Shown piece after piece: positions 1 to 11,136 of a DNA stretch of 64,000 nt (position 1 is the stretch's first letter; the number at the start of each line of letters is the position of its first letter). The translations under genes and the position numbers were made by a program. Origin of the DNA: Calophaca sinica (taxonomy: Eukaryota; Streptophyta; Magnoliopsida; Fabales; Fabaceae); assembly GCA_037113605.1 (NCBI GenBank), contig CM073730.1, positions 122,504,676-122,568,675 on the forward strand. Reading direction: 5' to 3'. Under the pieces are notes generated by a model that saw only the letters and a program-made list of their open reading frames with translations, had not been told where the DNA came from and did no database searches.

Positions 1-1255
1 AGGGGTTTAAGTTCTACCTTTGGAGCTTTCTCTTCCTCCCAATCCTCACCTTTGGCTTTTTGCTCAAGTTCTTCCTTTTTGGCTTCATGGGGTGGAAGCA
101 CCGCGCTAGTATCAAGCAGGCGGGCATACTCAGCAGTTTCATCCCATTCATCACATGAGCCTTCACCAATCAAGCATAATTCCAATGGATCTTTGGAATA
201 TGCTCTGCTAGATTCTTCCTTCACCACTTGGTGCAATAAATCAATCCTGCAACAAGAATCCTCAAAAGAAGGTTGTTTAATAGATTTAAATAAATCAAAT
301 TCAACCTTTTCAACCCCCACAGTCAAAGATAATTTGCCATTCTTGACGTCAATAATGGCACCAGCGGTGGCCAAGAATGGTCTACCAAGAATAATGGGGA
401 TTTGTTTATCCTCATCCATTTCAAGCACAACAAAGTCAACAGGAATAAAGAACTTCCCCACTTTTATAGGAACATCCTCCAAGATGCCAGTGGGGTATTT
501 GACGGATCGATCCGCCAATGTCAGTGAGAGTCTTGTAGGCTTTAATTCGCCTAGGCCCAGTTTCTCACATATGGAGAGAGGCATGAGACTCACACTAGCT
601 CCTAGATCACAAAGAGCTTTTTCAAAATTGGTGTTGCCTATAGAAAATGGGATAGTGAAACTTCCCGGATCTTTTAGTTTAGGAGGTAACTTATTTTGAA
701 TTATGGCACTACATTCCTCAGTCAAAGCCACAGTCTCATCTTCCCCTAGCCTTCTTTTGTTAGACAAAATGTCCTTCAAAAATTTGGCATAAGTAGGCAT
801 TTGTTGCAAAGCCTCAGTGAAGGGGATATTAATGTGCAGCTTATTAAGAACCTCCAAAAATCTCCCATATTGCTTATCAAGTTTGGCTTTAACTAACCTT
901 TGGGGGAAAGGGACCGGAGGTTGATAAGGTTTTGGAGGAGCATATGTAGACTCCACTTCTTTTTCTTTTGCATCCAAGTTTGGTGTTTTAGTAGTTTCTA
1001 CATCTACATCCTCTTTTTCCTTATCACTCTCCTTCCTAGGATTTGGGGCCTGTGTCTGCCTACCACTTCTGGTTGTTATGGCCTTAGCAGTCTCATTTGG
1101 GTTAACTTCAGGTTTTCCGGGAAATTTACCTTGAGGCCAACTAGAGGAGCTAGCTTGTTGGGCAATTTGGGTTTCTAACATCTTACTATGAATAGCCAAA
1201 TTATCAACTTTAGATGTTAAATCCTTAATTGCTTCCATAAACTTTCCCATGTTGC
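1..1255 (-). pseudogene. aspartic protease region of the Athila-like gag-pol, partial
   Basis: In a minus-strand frame offset from gag, the sequence from about 1255 to 1 stays open as far as I could translate it. It first gives a linker, then an AL-x3-PxYxKFLKDIL region (about 740-830). A retropepsin-like domain follows with active site DLGAS at about 595-611, then a flap region, and a conserved ILGRPFLATAG motif at about 370-400. This is the gag-protease junction of Athila/Tat polyproteins. Reverse transcriptase, RNase H and integrase would lie to the left of the window. The plus-strand 215-residue open frame over this stretch is only its shadow. Confidence 0.7.
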
Positions 1256-2421
1256 CTAAACTCCTCATTTTGCTTTGTTTCAGACTCAACAAAATTTTCT
1301 AAAAGAGATTCAAGTTTAGACTTTTGTACCTGGGGTTGACCTGAAAAAGGTCTACCGTTACCTTGCCCAGCTTGGTCTTGGTTGTTTCGGTAGGAGAAAT
1401 TCAGGTGATTCCTCCAACCAGGGTTGTATGTGGAAGAATAGGGATCATTCTGCTTCCTTTGACCAAAACCGCTAATAGCATCCACTTGCTCTTCCGGTTG
1501 CTCACCCCCAAATTGACAGTTCACAGTAGAGTGTCCAAGCATACCACAAAATTGACACATGATGTTAGAGGTACCTTCTGCGCTGACGCTGGCTTTACTC
1601 TTCTCAAGTTTATCAAAGCGTTGGTTCAGAGCATCAAATTTAGCCATTATCAAGTCAACGCCTTCAACTTCAAATTTTCCACCAGAGATCTTTTTTGGGT
1701 TAACACTTCTTTCACCTCCCCATCTAGAATGATTAGTGGCAATATTTTCTATGATCGCAGAGGCTTCAATGAGTGACTTGTTCATAAATGCTCCATCAGC
1801 AGCGGAGTCCAAAGTCACCTTTGTAGGATAGGTAAGACCGTTGTAGAATGTGTGGACAAGCAACCACTTAGGGAGTCCATGATGAGGACATGACTCTATA
1901 TATGCCTTGTACCTTTCCCACCCTTCCGACAAGGATTCCCCCTCTTTTTGAGTGAAGGAGGTAATCTTAGCTCTGAGATGTGCAGTCTTGGAAGGTGGAA
2001 AGAATTTGTCAAGAAAGGTCTGCTCCAATTGAGCCCATGTGGTGATAGAATTAGCAAGTACCGTCTTCAACCAAGCCTTGGCTTTCCCGGTTAGAGATGA
2101 CATGAACAACCTGAGACGAATGGCATCAATCTCAGCACCTTGAATTCTTATTGTATCACAGTTCTCTAGGAAAGTTTCAATATGCTCAGTTGGGTCTTCA
2201 GCAGGCAAACCACCAAATTGATTCTGTCTTATCATGGATAATAAGACAGGTGGTATGGTGAACTGGGTGGCTGTAATTTCAGGCCTTGCAATCCCAGACT
2301 GCAAGCCTCTAGCTGTAGGTGCAGCAAATTCTTTAAGTGGCCTGGTGTCATCATTGGCCGCCATGGTTGCAGCTTGTTGGTCAGTTTCAATTCTTTTTTG
2401 CTTTTGTTTTCTCCTTAGCAA
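1225..2421 (-). CDS. gag (capsid/nucleocapsid) of the Athila-like element
   Basis: The 398-residue frame contains a retrotransposon gag capsid domain at about residues 60-230, with the conserved core around AWLKTVL, the WAQLEQTFLDKFFP stretch and a YKAYIESCPHHG segment. One CCHC zinc knuckle (CQFCGMLGHSTVNC) lies near residue 290, followed by a low-complexity polar tail. The frame stays open for about nine codons upstream of the first ATG, and a typical initiator seems lost, so the start is uncertain; a second candidate Met is at about 2364. The frame ends at 1225, while the protease part continues in another frame from about 1255. That offset is either a simple frameshift mutation or, less likely, a programmed one. 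Confidence 0.8.
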   Translation of the reverse strand: MLRRKQKQKRIETDQQAATMAANDDTRPLKEFAAPTARGLQSGIARPEITATQFTIPPVLLSMIRQNQFGGLPAEDPTEHIETFLENCDTIRIQGAEIDAIRLRLFMSSLTGKAKAWLKTVLANSITTWAQLEQTFLDKFFPPSKTAHLRAKITSFTQKEGESLSEGWERYKAYIESCPHHGLPKWLLVHTFYNGLTYPTKVTLDSAADGAFMNKSLIEASAIIENIATNHSRWGGERSVNPKKISGGKFEVEGVDLIMAKFDALNQRFDKLEKSKASVSAEGTSNIMCQFCGMLGHSTVNCQFGGEQPEEQVDAISGFGQRKQNDPYSSTYNPGWRNHLNFSYRNNQDQAGQGNGRPFSGQPQVQKSKLESLLENFVESETKQNEEFRQHGKVYGSN

Positions 2422-2640
2422 GCGAAAGGTCCTCTCAATTTCGTGGTCACTTCAACTAAATATTCACCGCTTGAGTTATTCGCATTCAAGGAGAAAGTAA
2501 TCGCAGACAATAAGGCAAATAGATCAAAGCACCAAAATAAAAACAAGAACAAAAATAAATAAATAAATAAAAATAAAACAGCAACTACACTAAATTTTTT
2601 TTTTATAAACAGGAATTAATTTAAAAAGCAATAAGACGCA
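2422..2640 (-). other. untranslated leader of the Athila-like element
   Basis: This lies between the primer-binding site and gag. It is A/T-rich with poly-A-like and AAAT runs (2535-2605). No gene is visible beyond the short upstream extension of the gag frame. Confidence 0.5.
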
Positions 2641-2659
2641 ATCCCCGGCAACGGCGCCA
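2641..2659 (-). other. tRNA primer-binding site of the Athila-like element
   Basis: Read on the minus strand this is TGGCGCCGTTGCCGGGGAT, starting six bases downstream of the LTR end. This is the classical primer-binding site of Athila/Tat-type plant gypsy elements. It fixes both the orientation and the LTR boundary. Confidence 0.85.
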
Positions 2660-2665
2660 AAAACT

Positions 2666-3855
2666 TGATGTGCCAATTCGCAAGTGTACGAGTTTTGTCG
2701 TCAAGTAATAAAAATATCGATCCCACAGGGACTGCTTTTATACTAATTAAATTAATTCAAGAAATAGAAATTGTTGTTGTAAAAGAAATAAAATAAATTA
2801 AGAACAATGCAAGTGATGATTTTAATAATAATAATAATAAGGTTCTAGGACCGGGGATACCACAGTGATGCTCTGAAATCCTAAATGACTACTCTCTTAT
2901 TAACGAATGAATACAATTGAAGGCAAGCATATCCGAAATTAGTAAAAGTACCCTCTCAGCATACAGAAACCGTGCTTAACCGATACAACTCCTACTCTCG
3001 TGGTAATTGAAATCGAATTAAACCCATTAAGAATTGTGATAACTTGTTTTACCCTCATAGGACTAAAAACTACTCTCGTGATTTTAATCCTAAGTTCAGT
3101 TCCTACAGTTCCGATAACTAGGTTCACCTCTCAGTTCATCCCTAGGTATCTAATACATATGAACAAGTGGCCACCGAATTCATAAGAAATATTAACAATA
3201 ATAAAAACGGAATCAAATTGCATTCAAAGTAATAAGAGAGTCTAACAATTAATTATTCAAGAGACATCAAAAGGCAAAGCCCCAAATCCTAGAACAAGGG
3301 AAACTACTCAAACATGATAGTCAAAATAGAATCCATTTAAAATAACATTCAAACCCGAAATTAAACGAGACGGAATGAGGGAGCTTCACGCTTTTCTTCT
3401 ACTCCAGACGACAGCTTCTGGTTGTGCGACGCTCTCCTCTGGATGTTACGTTCTCATGCTTTTATAATGCCTCCACCCCCTTCCTAATGTTGGGCTATAT
3501 TTATTTGTAGGCCTTCTTCTTTTTTTTTTCAAGGTTGCGGTGACCCTCTTTTAATTTGTGGACCTTTCTCTTTTCTAAACCAAGAGTGCAGCCCATATTT
3601 GTGTGTAGCTTTATCCTATTTTAATTTTAATAAAATATTGCACCCATTTGAAAAGTCCAAGGCTCTCTTCTTTGCTTCCAAAGTGGGTCTTCCCTATTTT
3701 TAATCCAAGCTGCTTCCTTTTAGCACAAAAGAGCCAACACCAAGTATATTATTCAAATCAAATAAAATGCATAAATAACACGAATTAAAATAATTAAAGA
3801 GATTAAAATGCAATGCAAAACTAACGCTAAACTATATGCTAATTTGAACGCATCA
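2666..3855 (-). repeat. 5' LTR of the Athila-like element
   Basis: This 1190-bp segment begins on the minus strand with TGATGCG and ends with CACATCA, giving 5-bp inverted ends (TGATG/CATCA). It is followed after six bases by the primer-binding site. It is AT-rich and holds only small chance frames. The flanking five bases on the right are atggg; the other LTR is not in the window, so the target duplication cannot be confirmed. Confidence 0.8.
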
Positions 3856-3944
3856 ATGGGGATGAGGAATTAAATGAAGAAGTGGCAGAACCATCAAGAT
3901 CTGAAGACGATGCTGAAATTGAGTGGGCAGAATGGGCAGATTGA
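3855..3944 (+). pseudogene. carboxy-terminal tail of a CACTA TNP2 transposase
   Basis: A short acidic reading frame runs from the LTR junction to a TGA at 3942-3944 and ends EIEWAEWAD. Its position just upstream of the Ptta-type gene fits the acidic end of TNP2. The rest of the gene is separated by the gypsy insertion and lies outside the window. The call is by context; the peptide is short. Confidence 0.45.
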
Positions 3945-4110
3945 TATTGTTTAACTTTTTACAATTTGAGAAATTAATGTGTAACAATATATTTTAATTT
4001 GTCAGTTATTTTCATAACTTGTTTATTTTTATGGAATTCATTTGTAATATTGTTATGTTTAAATATAATATTTCATGACTGTTATTATTCAATTGCTCTA
4101 TAGACATATA

Positions 4111-4686
4111 TGGCATCAGGAGGTTCAGGAGCAGACTTCACGACCACCCGGTGGTGGTAAATGGAAGGGGAAGGGATCGCCTCGACCCCCTCGTCGCCGA
4201 GGCCGACCATCATTAGGCGTGACCTCATCGGGTTTTCGACGTTGTCATCTACACGTCGTCCTAGTACATCTACGCCGAGACACTGATACACCTCCTGCAC
4301 CTAGACGACTTTCCGCACCACCTACACGCACTCAGGCACATTGGACACCAGCTACACAGACTGGGCATCGCTCGGCACCTTTGCCTCACATTGACATGAT
4401 CCCCACCCCGGGGTTCCAGTTTGCACATGGCGCTTCGAGTTCCCATGTTGTGCTCGATTCTGGTCGATGCTCATCAGTCCGACCATGATTATAGTACGGG
4501 CCATACACCTGATGACACTGATGTTGGGCAAGACGGGGAGGAGCAGGAGGTTCAGCAGGAGGAGGTTCTTGAGCAAGGGGAGGGCCAGGAGCCTGACACT
4601 CTTGAGATGTTGTATGATGGTCGAGTTCTTATCAGGCCATATGGTAAAGGGTAAGTATTTGCAATTTTTTCGAGTTATTAATAATT

Positions 4687-4740
<54 letters not shown>

Positions 4741-6019
4741 TATTTAACATGTTTTTATTGTTCAGGTTTCTTCCCTCAAAGCCTGCTGCGTTAGCTATCA
4801 CAGCAACAATTGAGGAGAATTACCAGGAGTTTTGGCCCACCTGGGGGACACTGAAGGATTTTGAGCGGGACCATATGTTTAATTCTTTCAGAGTAAGCTG
4901 CAATTTTTATTTTATTGCATATTTTATTTTCAGAAATTTCAATTATGTTTAATAATGTCTTATATTGATACTGCATTTAGGGTTGCTTGGGAGGAAAAAT
5001 ATGAGGAGCCGATGGAGAAGAATTTTCATATGAAGGCCTCCCACCGCTTTTCTCGACATGCTTCGAGATGCCCGCATCGTGGATCGCCACCAGTGGATAG
5101 GGACGAGCTGGCAAAGAATGGTAGCGCATCGAACACCCACGAGTTCCAAAGGCGACCAGCTCGAAGGCCAAGAAGAATAGGGCCTCTCGAGAAGGGTGGC
5201 ACTTGCACACCGGAGGCAAGTGTCGATCGGCGCGCAAAGACGCAGCTAGACTTGTACGTGTTATAAAATTGTTATTATTATTTTATTATTATTATTATTT
5301 ATTTAAATTTTTTATTAATACAATCTCGATCGAGGAGGTTGGGAGAGAAGTTCAGTTGCACGAGCTCCATCTTGCAACTCATACGAAGAGGAGTACTGGT
5401 GATTTCGTTGATGAGCGTTCGAGGCGGACTCAGGTAATTATAAAATATAATAAATATTTTTTTAATAATGTTTATATTGTTTTGTTTAAAAAAAAGATTT
5501 GACTTATTTGTTTGTTTAACAGGAGGAGTTTGAGGCGAGGATGTCTCAGCTTAGATCTCAGAGCTCATCATGTTCTCCATCTCAGAGCCCTGACGATCTA
5601 TCTACACCGCTGAGGGTTTGGGCGGAAGTGGTTGGCAGAAAGAAGAAGGGTCGCCTATATGGTGCTGGCGACCTTGCCAGCAACTACAAAAAAGGGGCCC
5701 GCTGCCTACACACTGGAGAGTCGTCGAGTAGTAGTGCTGCCACTGGTCGCTTTACCGCGGATGACCAGGAGATAACCGAGTTGAAGCGGACCGTGGCCCA
5801 AAGAGCCAGAGCTTTTGACTCAGTCTTTGCCGCAAATGACAGGAGCAGATGTACCAGTTGCTAGCTCGCCAGCAGCCTACTCCGCCTCAGCCTCAGCCTC
5901 AGCCTCCGCCTCCGCCTCCACCTTCGCCTCCGCCTTTGCCTCCGCGTACTCATGGTCATGTCGATGATGCAGATGATGTAGAGCATCTCGATCATGATCA
6001 GGAGTACCAGGACTATTAG
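4111..6019 (+). pseudogene. Ptta/En/Spm plant transposase gene (PF03004 type), frameshifted
   Basis: This is the second gene of the CACTA element. Probable exons are 4111-4651, 4766-4892, 4981-5254, about 5331-5433 and 5522-6019, separated by AT-rich introns with GT/AG ends. The recognisable PF03004-type parts are the EENYQEFWPTWGTLKDFE region, a THTKRSTGDFVDERSR region, and the LRVWAEVVGRKKKGRLYGAG motif in the last exon. The tail is rich in Pro and Gln (from a CCT/CAG-rich repeat), then acidic, ending at TAG 6017-6019. Frameshifts are visible in the first exon (around 4160), the third exon (around 5050) and near 5840. Its role in CACTA transposition is poorly known; it may be an accessory DNA-binding protein. 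Confidence 0.7.
4691..4737. repeat. (TA)n microsatellite in an intron
   Basis: A run of more than 20 TA units lies in the first intron of the CACTA second gene. Such runs are length-unstable. Confidence 0.95.
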
Positions 6020-6378
6020 TTCTTTTTTGTACTTATATTTTTTCATATTTTTGGATATCATTTTTTTTTCGTTTCAGATATTATTTTAGTTACTGATTTT
6101 TATTTGTTGAATTTTTATTTATTATGTTTTCTTTTTTAATTTGCTTTTTAGTTTACGTTATCACATTTTTATATATGGAAAATCAATTAATAATTAAATT
6201 AAATTAAATTACAAGTAATTTTTAATTAAATTAATAAATAAATATTTTTAATATGAGAGTAAATTATTTTTATAATTAAACAAATAAATAATTAAATTAA
6301 TTAATTAATTAAAGAATAAAATTAATTTGGTTATTAATTAAAATTAATTTATTAATAAATTTAATTAAAAAAATTTCG

Positions 6379-6650
6379 ACATCGACGGCCTAAGCCGTCG
6401 GAAACACTTCAGATTTACCGACGGTCACGTCCGTCGGAAATATAACGACGGCTTTGCCCGTCGGTAATCGACGTCATTTACCGACGGGTATAACCGTCGG
6501 TATTTCCGACGGCGAAGAAGAGTCCGTCGGTAATCCTTTGCGACGACTATATTTCCGACGGGTTTTAGGCCGTCGGTTATCCGTCGGTAAAAGTGGGTTA
6601 CCGACGGCTTTTATCGCTTACCGACGGCTTTAGGCCGTCGGTAATCCCAT
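6379..6650. repeat. CCGACGG/CCGTCGG subterminal repeat block
   Basis: At least ten copies of CCGACGG or its reverse complement CCGTCGG occur in about 270 bp, many as short palindromes with small loops. Subterminal arrays of this kind are where TNPA-type proteins bind in CACTA elements. The matching block at 37320-37945 marks the other member of the family. Confidence 0.85.
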
Positions 6651-6651
6651 G

Positions 6652-6664
6652 TTTTTTTGTAGTG
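6652..6664 (-). repeat. right terminal inverted repeat of the CACTA element
   Basis: Read from the outside in on the minus strand it is CACTACAAAAAAA, the expected CACTA terminus, directly followed by the subterminal palindromes. Confidence 0.8.
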
Positions 6665-7378
6665 AATACAATGTTCAAAAATGATTTGAAACAATATCAA
6701 AATAACTCTCACAGAGAGGATATACAATGAAAAACTCAAGCACAAAGAATAACTTTCAAACTGAAAGGGTAAAAAACAATTAAGTGCTTTGTTCAATGTG
6801 ATCTCAAATACTCGGAATGATTCTTGGTTGCTCACTTTGTATCACAGCGTTAACCTACTTCAGTGGATGAAGTAAGGTATATATAGCTAGGGTTGTGAAT
6901 AGTGCCGTTGTGACCCAACAGCTCTTTTCACCTAGGTAAAAAGACTTCAGATCCCCATTTTGGGGCTTTAGCAAGTCACGTCGTTTTTCACTCTGTTCAA
7001 AGCATATTGACACAGTAGACAAAATCAGAATGTTTGTCTCTTATGAGCTTTTTGAATATAAGACCCTTCAAGAGCAAGTTTCCTGATGATTATATTCGTT
7101 GATATTTCCTTTGGCCTTTGATACCTCGTATATTAAAATGTTTCATCAATGAGGTCTCTTAAATACATGAAGTAGCCTTAAATGAACTTCTGTCTGATTT
7201 CTTATCAGAGCCACACTGTTCACCAGAGTGAGCTTGAAACAGAAGTGAGTTCTTCAGCACAAAATGTATTGGCCTTTCACATGAGAGAGTCATGAAGAAT
7301 TGGACGAGGACTTCCATACAGTAGTCTAACCAAAGTCTGTTTAAGCGTTGACTGAATACCATAGCGATGACCAGAAAC
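6665..7378. other. no gene recognised
   Basis: AT-rich sequence with stops in all frames apart from two frames of about 70 codons on the minus strand that resemble nothing I know. A TATATATAG motif is at 6879-6887 without an associated reading frame. It may be part of a decayed retrotransposon, since a gag remnant follows from 7900. Confidence 0.4.
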
Positions 7379-7664
7379 AGAGTTGACTAAGTCATAACAT
7401 AGTCTTGCCAATGTTGATTACCAACAGGGTTGACCAAGTCAAAGTATGGTTTTACCAGAGCGTTGACCACCAACAGAGTTGATCAAGTCAAAGTATGGTC
7501 TTACCAGAGCGTTGACCGACAATAGAGTTGACCAAGTTAAAGTATGGTCTTACCAGAGCATTGACCGACAATAGAGTCTTACCAGAGCATTGACCGACAA
7601 TAGAGTTGACCAAGTTAAAGTATGGTCTTACCAGAGCGTTGACCACCAACAGAGTTGACCATTT
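7379..7664. repeat. 49-bp minisatellite, about 5.6 copies
   Basis: Units begin AGAGTTGACCAAGT and contain TATGGTCTTACCAGAG. They run 47, 49, 49, 49, 29 (internally shortened) and 49 bp, followed by a partial copy. Units differ at only a few positions. The sequence just upstream (7330-7378) holds a more diverged unit. Confidence 0.9.
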
Positions 7665-7899
7665 CAGAGCAGGGCTTTCACATGATGATGTCAGCGAGAT
7701 TTCGGAGGATCCATGCCAGACTTAGATTTATGGATCTAAGTGTGAAATTCACAATTTCACTAAGTCTTTCGAGACAATTTCTTCTAATGAATAGTGATTT
7801 ACTGCACACTAACAGACACGTCAGAGGATAGATTGTTCTATTTACTATTTGTTATCATCAAAACAATTAAGTGTCATTGTTTCTGAATCCACTTGATTC

Positions 7900-9165
7900 C
7901 AACATGGTGAGCCTCATTGAAAAATCAACTATTACCGCTCAGAACTTGATTGCTAACATGCTAGAAAACTTACAATAGTTTGGAACAGGTTCCATGAACT
8001 CAACTAGAGGGTTCATAAAAATCAAGTGACTCCATCTATGGAATGAGATCGAAGATATGACTAATTGACTTCAATGGTAAGACATGTAGCACTGGCACAA
8101 CACAAAATTCAACTGACATAATAATCGTCTATTCAACCAGTAGCAAAAGTTTATGGCATTTGTTATACCTCTTATCCTATAGACACATATCCAACTACCC
8201 AAGAGGAAGAACCACGGAAGGAAAACCTGTCACGAGAATTTCTCATGGAAGAACCACACAACTATAATAAAAATATGATCCCCACTCCAACATATACAAT
8301 CTTGGTTTGAGGGATCATCCTAATATGAGATAGGGTAATAACTCCTATTTTTCAGTTCAGCAACAGGCCCAACAGTACTTTCAACAAGGTTGTAGTTCGA
8401 ATAAACCTCCACTTTAGTGAATTGCTAAGGAAGAACATCAACAATAGTAAAATATGATGAAACATAAGTCAGATGTGTCACTTGAAATCCTGTCCAGCGA
8501 CTAGGACACATGTGGAAAACTTACAACTCGAGTTAGGCAACTAGCGTCTCAAGTAAACCAGATGTAGAAGCAAGGTTCAGACTGCTTACTTGTCCAAAAA
8601 GTAGTCAACTTTAAGAATGTTAAAGGAAATACATTAAGGCCTCCCAAATAAATTAACATGTGTGCTAAACATTGTCTCATGAGCAAATAGAAGGTGAATT
8701 TACAAAACAAACAACAAACAAAACGAGTGAAGAAGGAATCTAAGACAAATAGAGGAAAGTAAGCAGTGCAGCTAAGACAGATAGACGAAAAGAAGCAGTG
8801 AAGACGCAAGTTCATGCAGACAAAAGAAAACAATAATCCAAGACACAAACTAGAGGAACATTACCACACAATTATGGTTTCCTTTCCTTAAAGGATTGTC
8901 CAGTCTAAGAAATATGTTGAATTCAATAAGGAGAATGAGCTCCTGGAAATATTTAGAATGGTGAAAGTTAACATTCCACTTCTTGAAGCCATTAAGCAAA
9001 TTCCAAGATATACAAAGTTTCTCAAGAAGTTATGTACTAACAAGAGGAGAGTGAAAGCAAGCGGAAGAGTCAATATGGGATGAAATGTAACAACATTATT
9101 TAAGCTCATTACCCCAAGTGCAAAGATCCAGGGACATTTATGATTCCCTGTATTATAGGAAATTA
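7900..9165 (+). pseudogene. decayed Ty3/gypsy gag-protease region
   Basis: Translating the plus strand across several frame changes gives gypsy gag-type segments. Near 7900 there is a MVSLIEKSTITAQNLI stretch. A proline/asparagine-rich zone typical of the gag tail follows near 8200-8420. At about 8985-9160 there is a strongly recognisable block with YTKFLKELCTNKRRV, then KCKDPGTFMIPCIIG, which is the gag-protease linker seen in Athila/Tat-like elements. Stops and shifts are frequent, so this is old. The minus-strand open frames in this stretch are shadows. Confidence 0.6.
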
Positions 9166-9564
9166 AGTCAATGTTTCACATAGATCTTAAGGTTGATTTG
9201 GTGGAAGAATATAATTCATATTTTGATAAAAAATTTGATTGTTTTTTGTGTTTGCATTTAGATAATAATGATTGTTCTGGATATTCTAGATTTTTTTGTT
9301 TGTTTAAACAAATTTAATTTTGAGTGTGGTTGTTTTATAGAAAATGAGGAACTATTGGTTTCATGCTCAAGTGTGTTATAAGGCACAAAAGTTGATGTAT
9401 AACAATAACCTAAAATAAAAGAGGTATTGTGGATATCTTTTCAGCACATAAATTGATGTATAACATCCGTCAGTCCACTTAATCTTCTCATGATTGACTG
9501 TTCTTGATGGTATTTCTTTTCAACAATTGTCTAATATTGAAATTATGCTGATTTCTCTTTTAAT
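9166..9564. other. no gene recognised
   Basis: T-rich plus strand between the gypsy remnant and the LINE. No conserved frame, repeat or boundary is visible. Confidence 0.4.
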
Positions 9565-9803
9565 TTTTAGGAAATTAAAGAGGTAGTGGAGTTGTGATGG
9601 GAACAAAAACCTAGGCCCTAAAGGGTTCAATCTTAATTTCTTCATGCATTTTTAGGAGACTGTCAAATTTGAAGTTCACGACATGATTGAGGAGTTTTTC
9701 CAGAATGGAGTTCTTCCAAACGATATGATTTCCTCTTTTTTAACTTTGATACCTAAGATAGATAACCCTCAGGGGCTTAGAGATTATATGCATAGTTCCC
9801 TTA

Positions 9804-10062
9804 GAGCACCCACAGCGTGGGCAACTAAATTGGGTGAGCAAACTGACACACACAGACACAATATGCCCCACAAGCTCCTTCTCTCTCTGTCTCTCTCATC
9901 TGGTGCGTGTTTCTATTTTAGTGAACGGTGCATTATATAGTTGGTTTGACCGAAAATAAATTAACCGTGCACTAAAATTTGCAGGTACTTTGACTGAATG
10001 TAGAGCCACATAGACTGTGTCAGTAAAATAACGAGGGGTAGACACCCCCGTTAATGATGCTC
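9804..10062. mobile_element. TTA-flanked MITE (PIF/Harbinger-like)
   Basis: A 259-bp insertion splits the LINE reverse transcriptase. It starts GAGCA, ends TGCTC and is flanked by TTA on both sides (9801-9803 and 10063-10065). TTA duplications are characteristic of PIF/Harbinger MITEs. Terminal similarity beyond the first seven bases is weak, so the superfamily is tentative. Confidence 0.6.
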
Positions 10063-10789
10063 TTACAAGAAATATCTACAAAATAATTTTGTCACTTATA
10101 TATGATGGGTAGGATGGGCGTTTGCGATAAATGGATTAAATGGATCAAGGCTTGCATTTGTCTTGGATCTCTGTCGATACTTGTATATAAAGGACTAATT
10201 AGATTGGGATATCCCTTGTCCCTTTCAGTTTCTTATTGCTGTTGAGGGACAAAGTGCCTTAATGAAGAAGGTTATCAATGTAGGACTTTTTAAGTGATTT
10301 TCTATTAGAACCAATGTCTTTTCTCATTTACAATTCATTAAAGATACATTGCTACTTGGGAAGGAAAATGCAGATAATCTTTAAGTTATAAAATATGTTT
10401 TTAGAGGTTTCGAAATGGTTTTTGGACTTATTAAAGTCAATATTCTCTAAAGTTATCTGTATGGTTTAAATGTCAATTTGGATTTTATTTTATATGCAGC
10501 GAGTTTTTTGTTGTACAATACAAAGGGTTTTCCTTTTAAATACTTAGGTCTGCCTGTAGGGGCTAATCTTTATTCAAACCTCCTAAGAAAGTTCTAAAAT
10601 GCTTAATCTCAATTCAAAGGTCATTTTTATGGAATGGGTGGAAGGAGAAGAGGAAAGTAACTTGGGTTAATTGGTATCATGTTTGTAAGCCTAAAGATGC
10701 TGGCGGTTTGGGGTGAAGAATCTTGACTTATTCAATTGAAGTCTTTTAGTGAAATGGAGGTTGAAAATTCTTAGTGATAAAGATGCAGA

Positions 10790-11136
10790 ATAACTCTTGT
10801 CTGAGTTACTCTGGTTAATATCTCTCTACAGACATCAAATTTGATCAATCTAACCGTCAAATTAAAAGTTCTTATTGAGTAGATCAAATTCATAAAACTT
10901 CATAAAATTTTAAAAATATTTGGTACTTCATCGGATCACTTCAATTCAACGTATACTATACATTTTAATATACAAGTAAAATGTTGACCGTATGATTATA
11001 TAGCTATGAATGTCCAATTTATCTAAAATTTGTTATGCATGATCATTAACATAATATGACGGTATTCAACGGTTAGATTGATAAAATTTAATATCTACAA
11101 AGAGATATTAACCAGAATAACTCAGACAAGAGTTAT
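10790..11136. mobile_element. MITE with about 70-bp terminal inverted repeats
   Basis: The ends, starting ATAACTCTTGTCTGAGTTA, are inverted copies of each other for about 70 bp with scattered mismatches. The insertion interrupts the LINE. Long TIRs suggest a Mutator-type MITE, but a clean 9-bp target duplication is not seen. The bases AATAACTC occur at both edges (10789-10796 and 11143-11150). Confidence 0.7.

Larger units (their letters stand above)
1..3855 (-). mobile_element. Athila-like Ty3/gypsy retrotransposon, 5' part only
   Basis: On the minus strand the order is LTR (2666-3855), primer-binding site, gag and protease, and pol runs off the left edge of the window. A primer-binding site starting TGGCGCCGTTGCC, an LTR of about 1.2 kb with TGATG/CATCA ends, and this gag type are typical of the Athila branch of the Athila/Tat gypsy clade; the branch assignment is from memory of the families. 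The LTR end abuts the last codons of a CACTA TNP2 gene, so this element jumped into an older CACTA element. The second LTR and the matching target duplication lie outside the window. Confidence 0.85.
3856..6664 (+). mobile_element. CACTA (En/Spm) element, 3' part, family with CCGACGG repeats
   Basis: From left to right this holds the last codons of a TNP2-type transposase, a multi-exon Ptta/En/Spm second gene, a block of CCGACGG/CCGTCGG palindromic subterminal repeats, and a right terminus ending GTAGTG. The left part is displaced by the Athila-like insertion. The same gene order and the same repeats occur on the minus strand at 37306-43539, so the two belong to one family. The three bases after the right end are AAT; the left target copy is not visible. 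Confidence 0.85.

Noticed and set aside
52..699. 215-residue plus-strand open frame at the left edge
   Set aside because: The minus strand of the same DNA encodes a clear Athila-type aspartic protease (DLGAS, ILGRPFL). The plus frame is its shadow.
4085..5237. Several minus-strand frames opposite the CACTA second gene
   Set aside because: Plus-strand exons with PF03004-type motifs and splice sites explain the region.
7379..7664. CRISPR-like array
   Set aside because: The repeats are head-to-tail without spacers: a minisatellite.
8549..9109. Two hydrophobic minus-strand frames that look like membrane proteins
   Set aside because: The plus strand reads as a decayed gypsy gag-protease linker; hydrophobic frames are a usual by-product opposite Lys/Asn-rich coding sequence.
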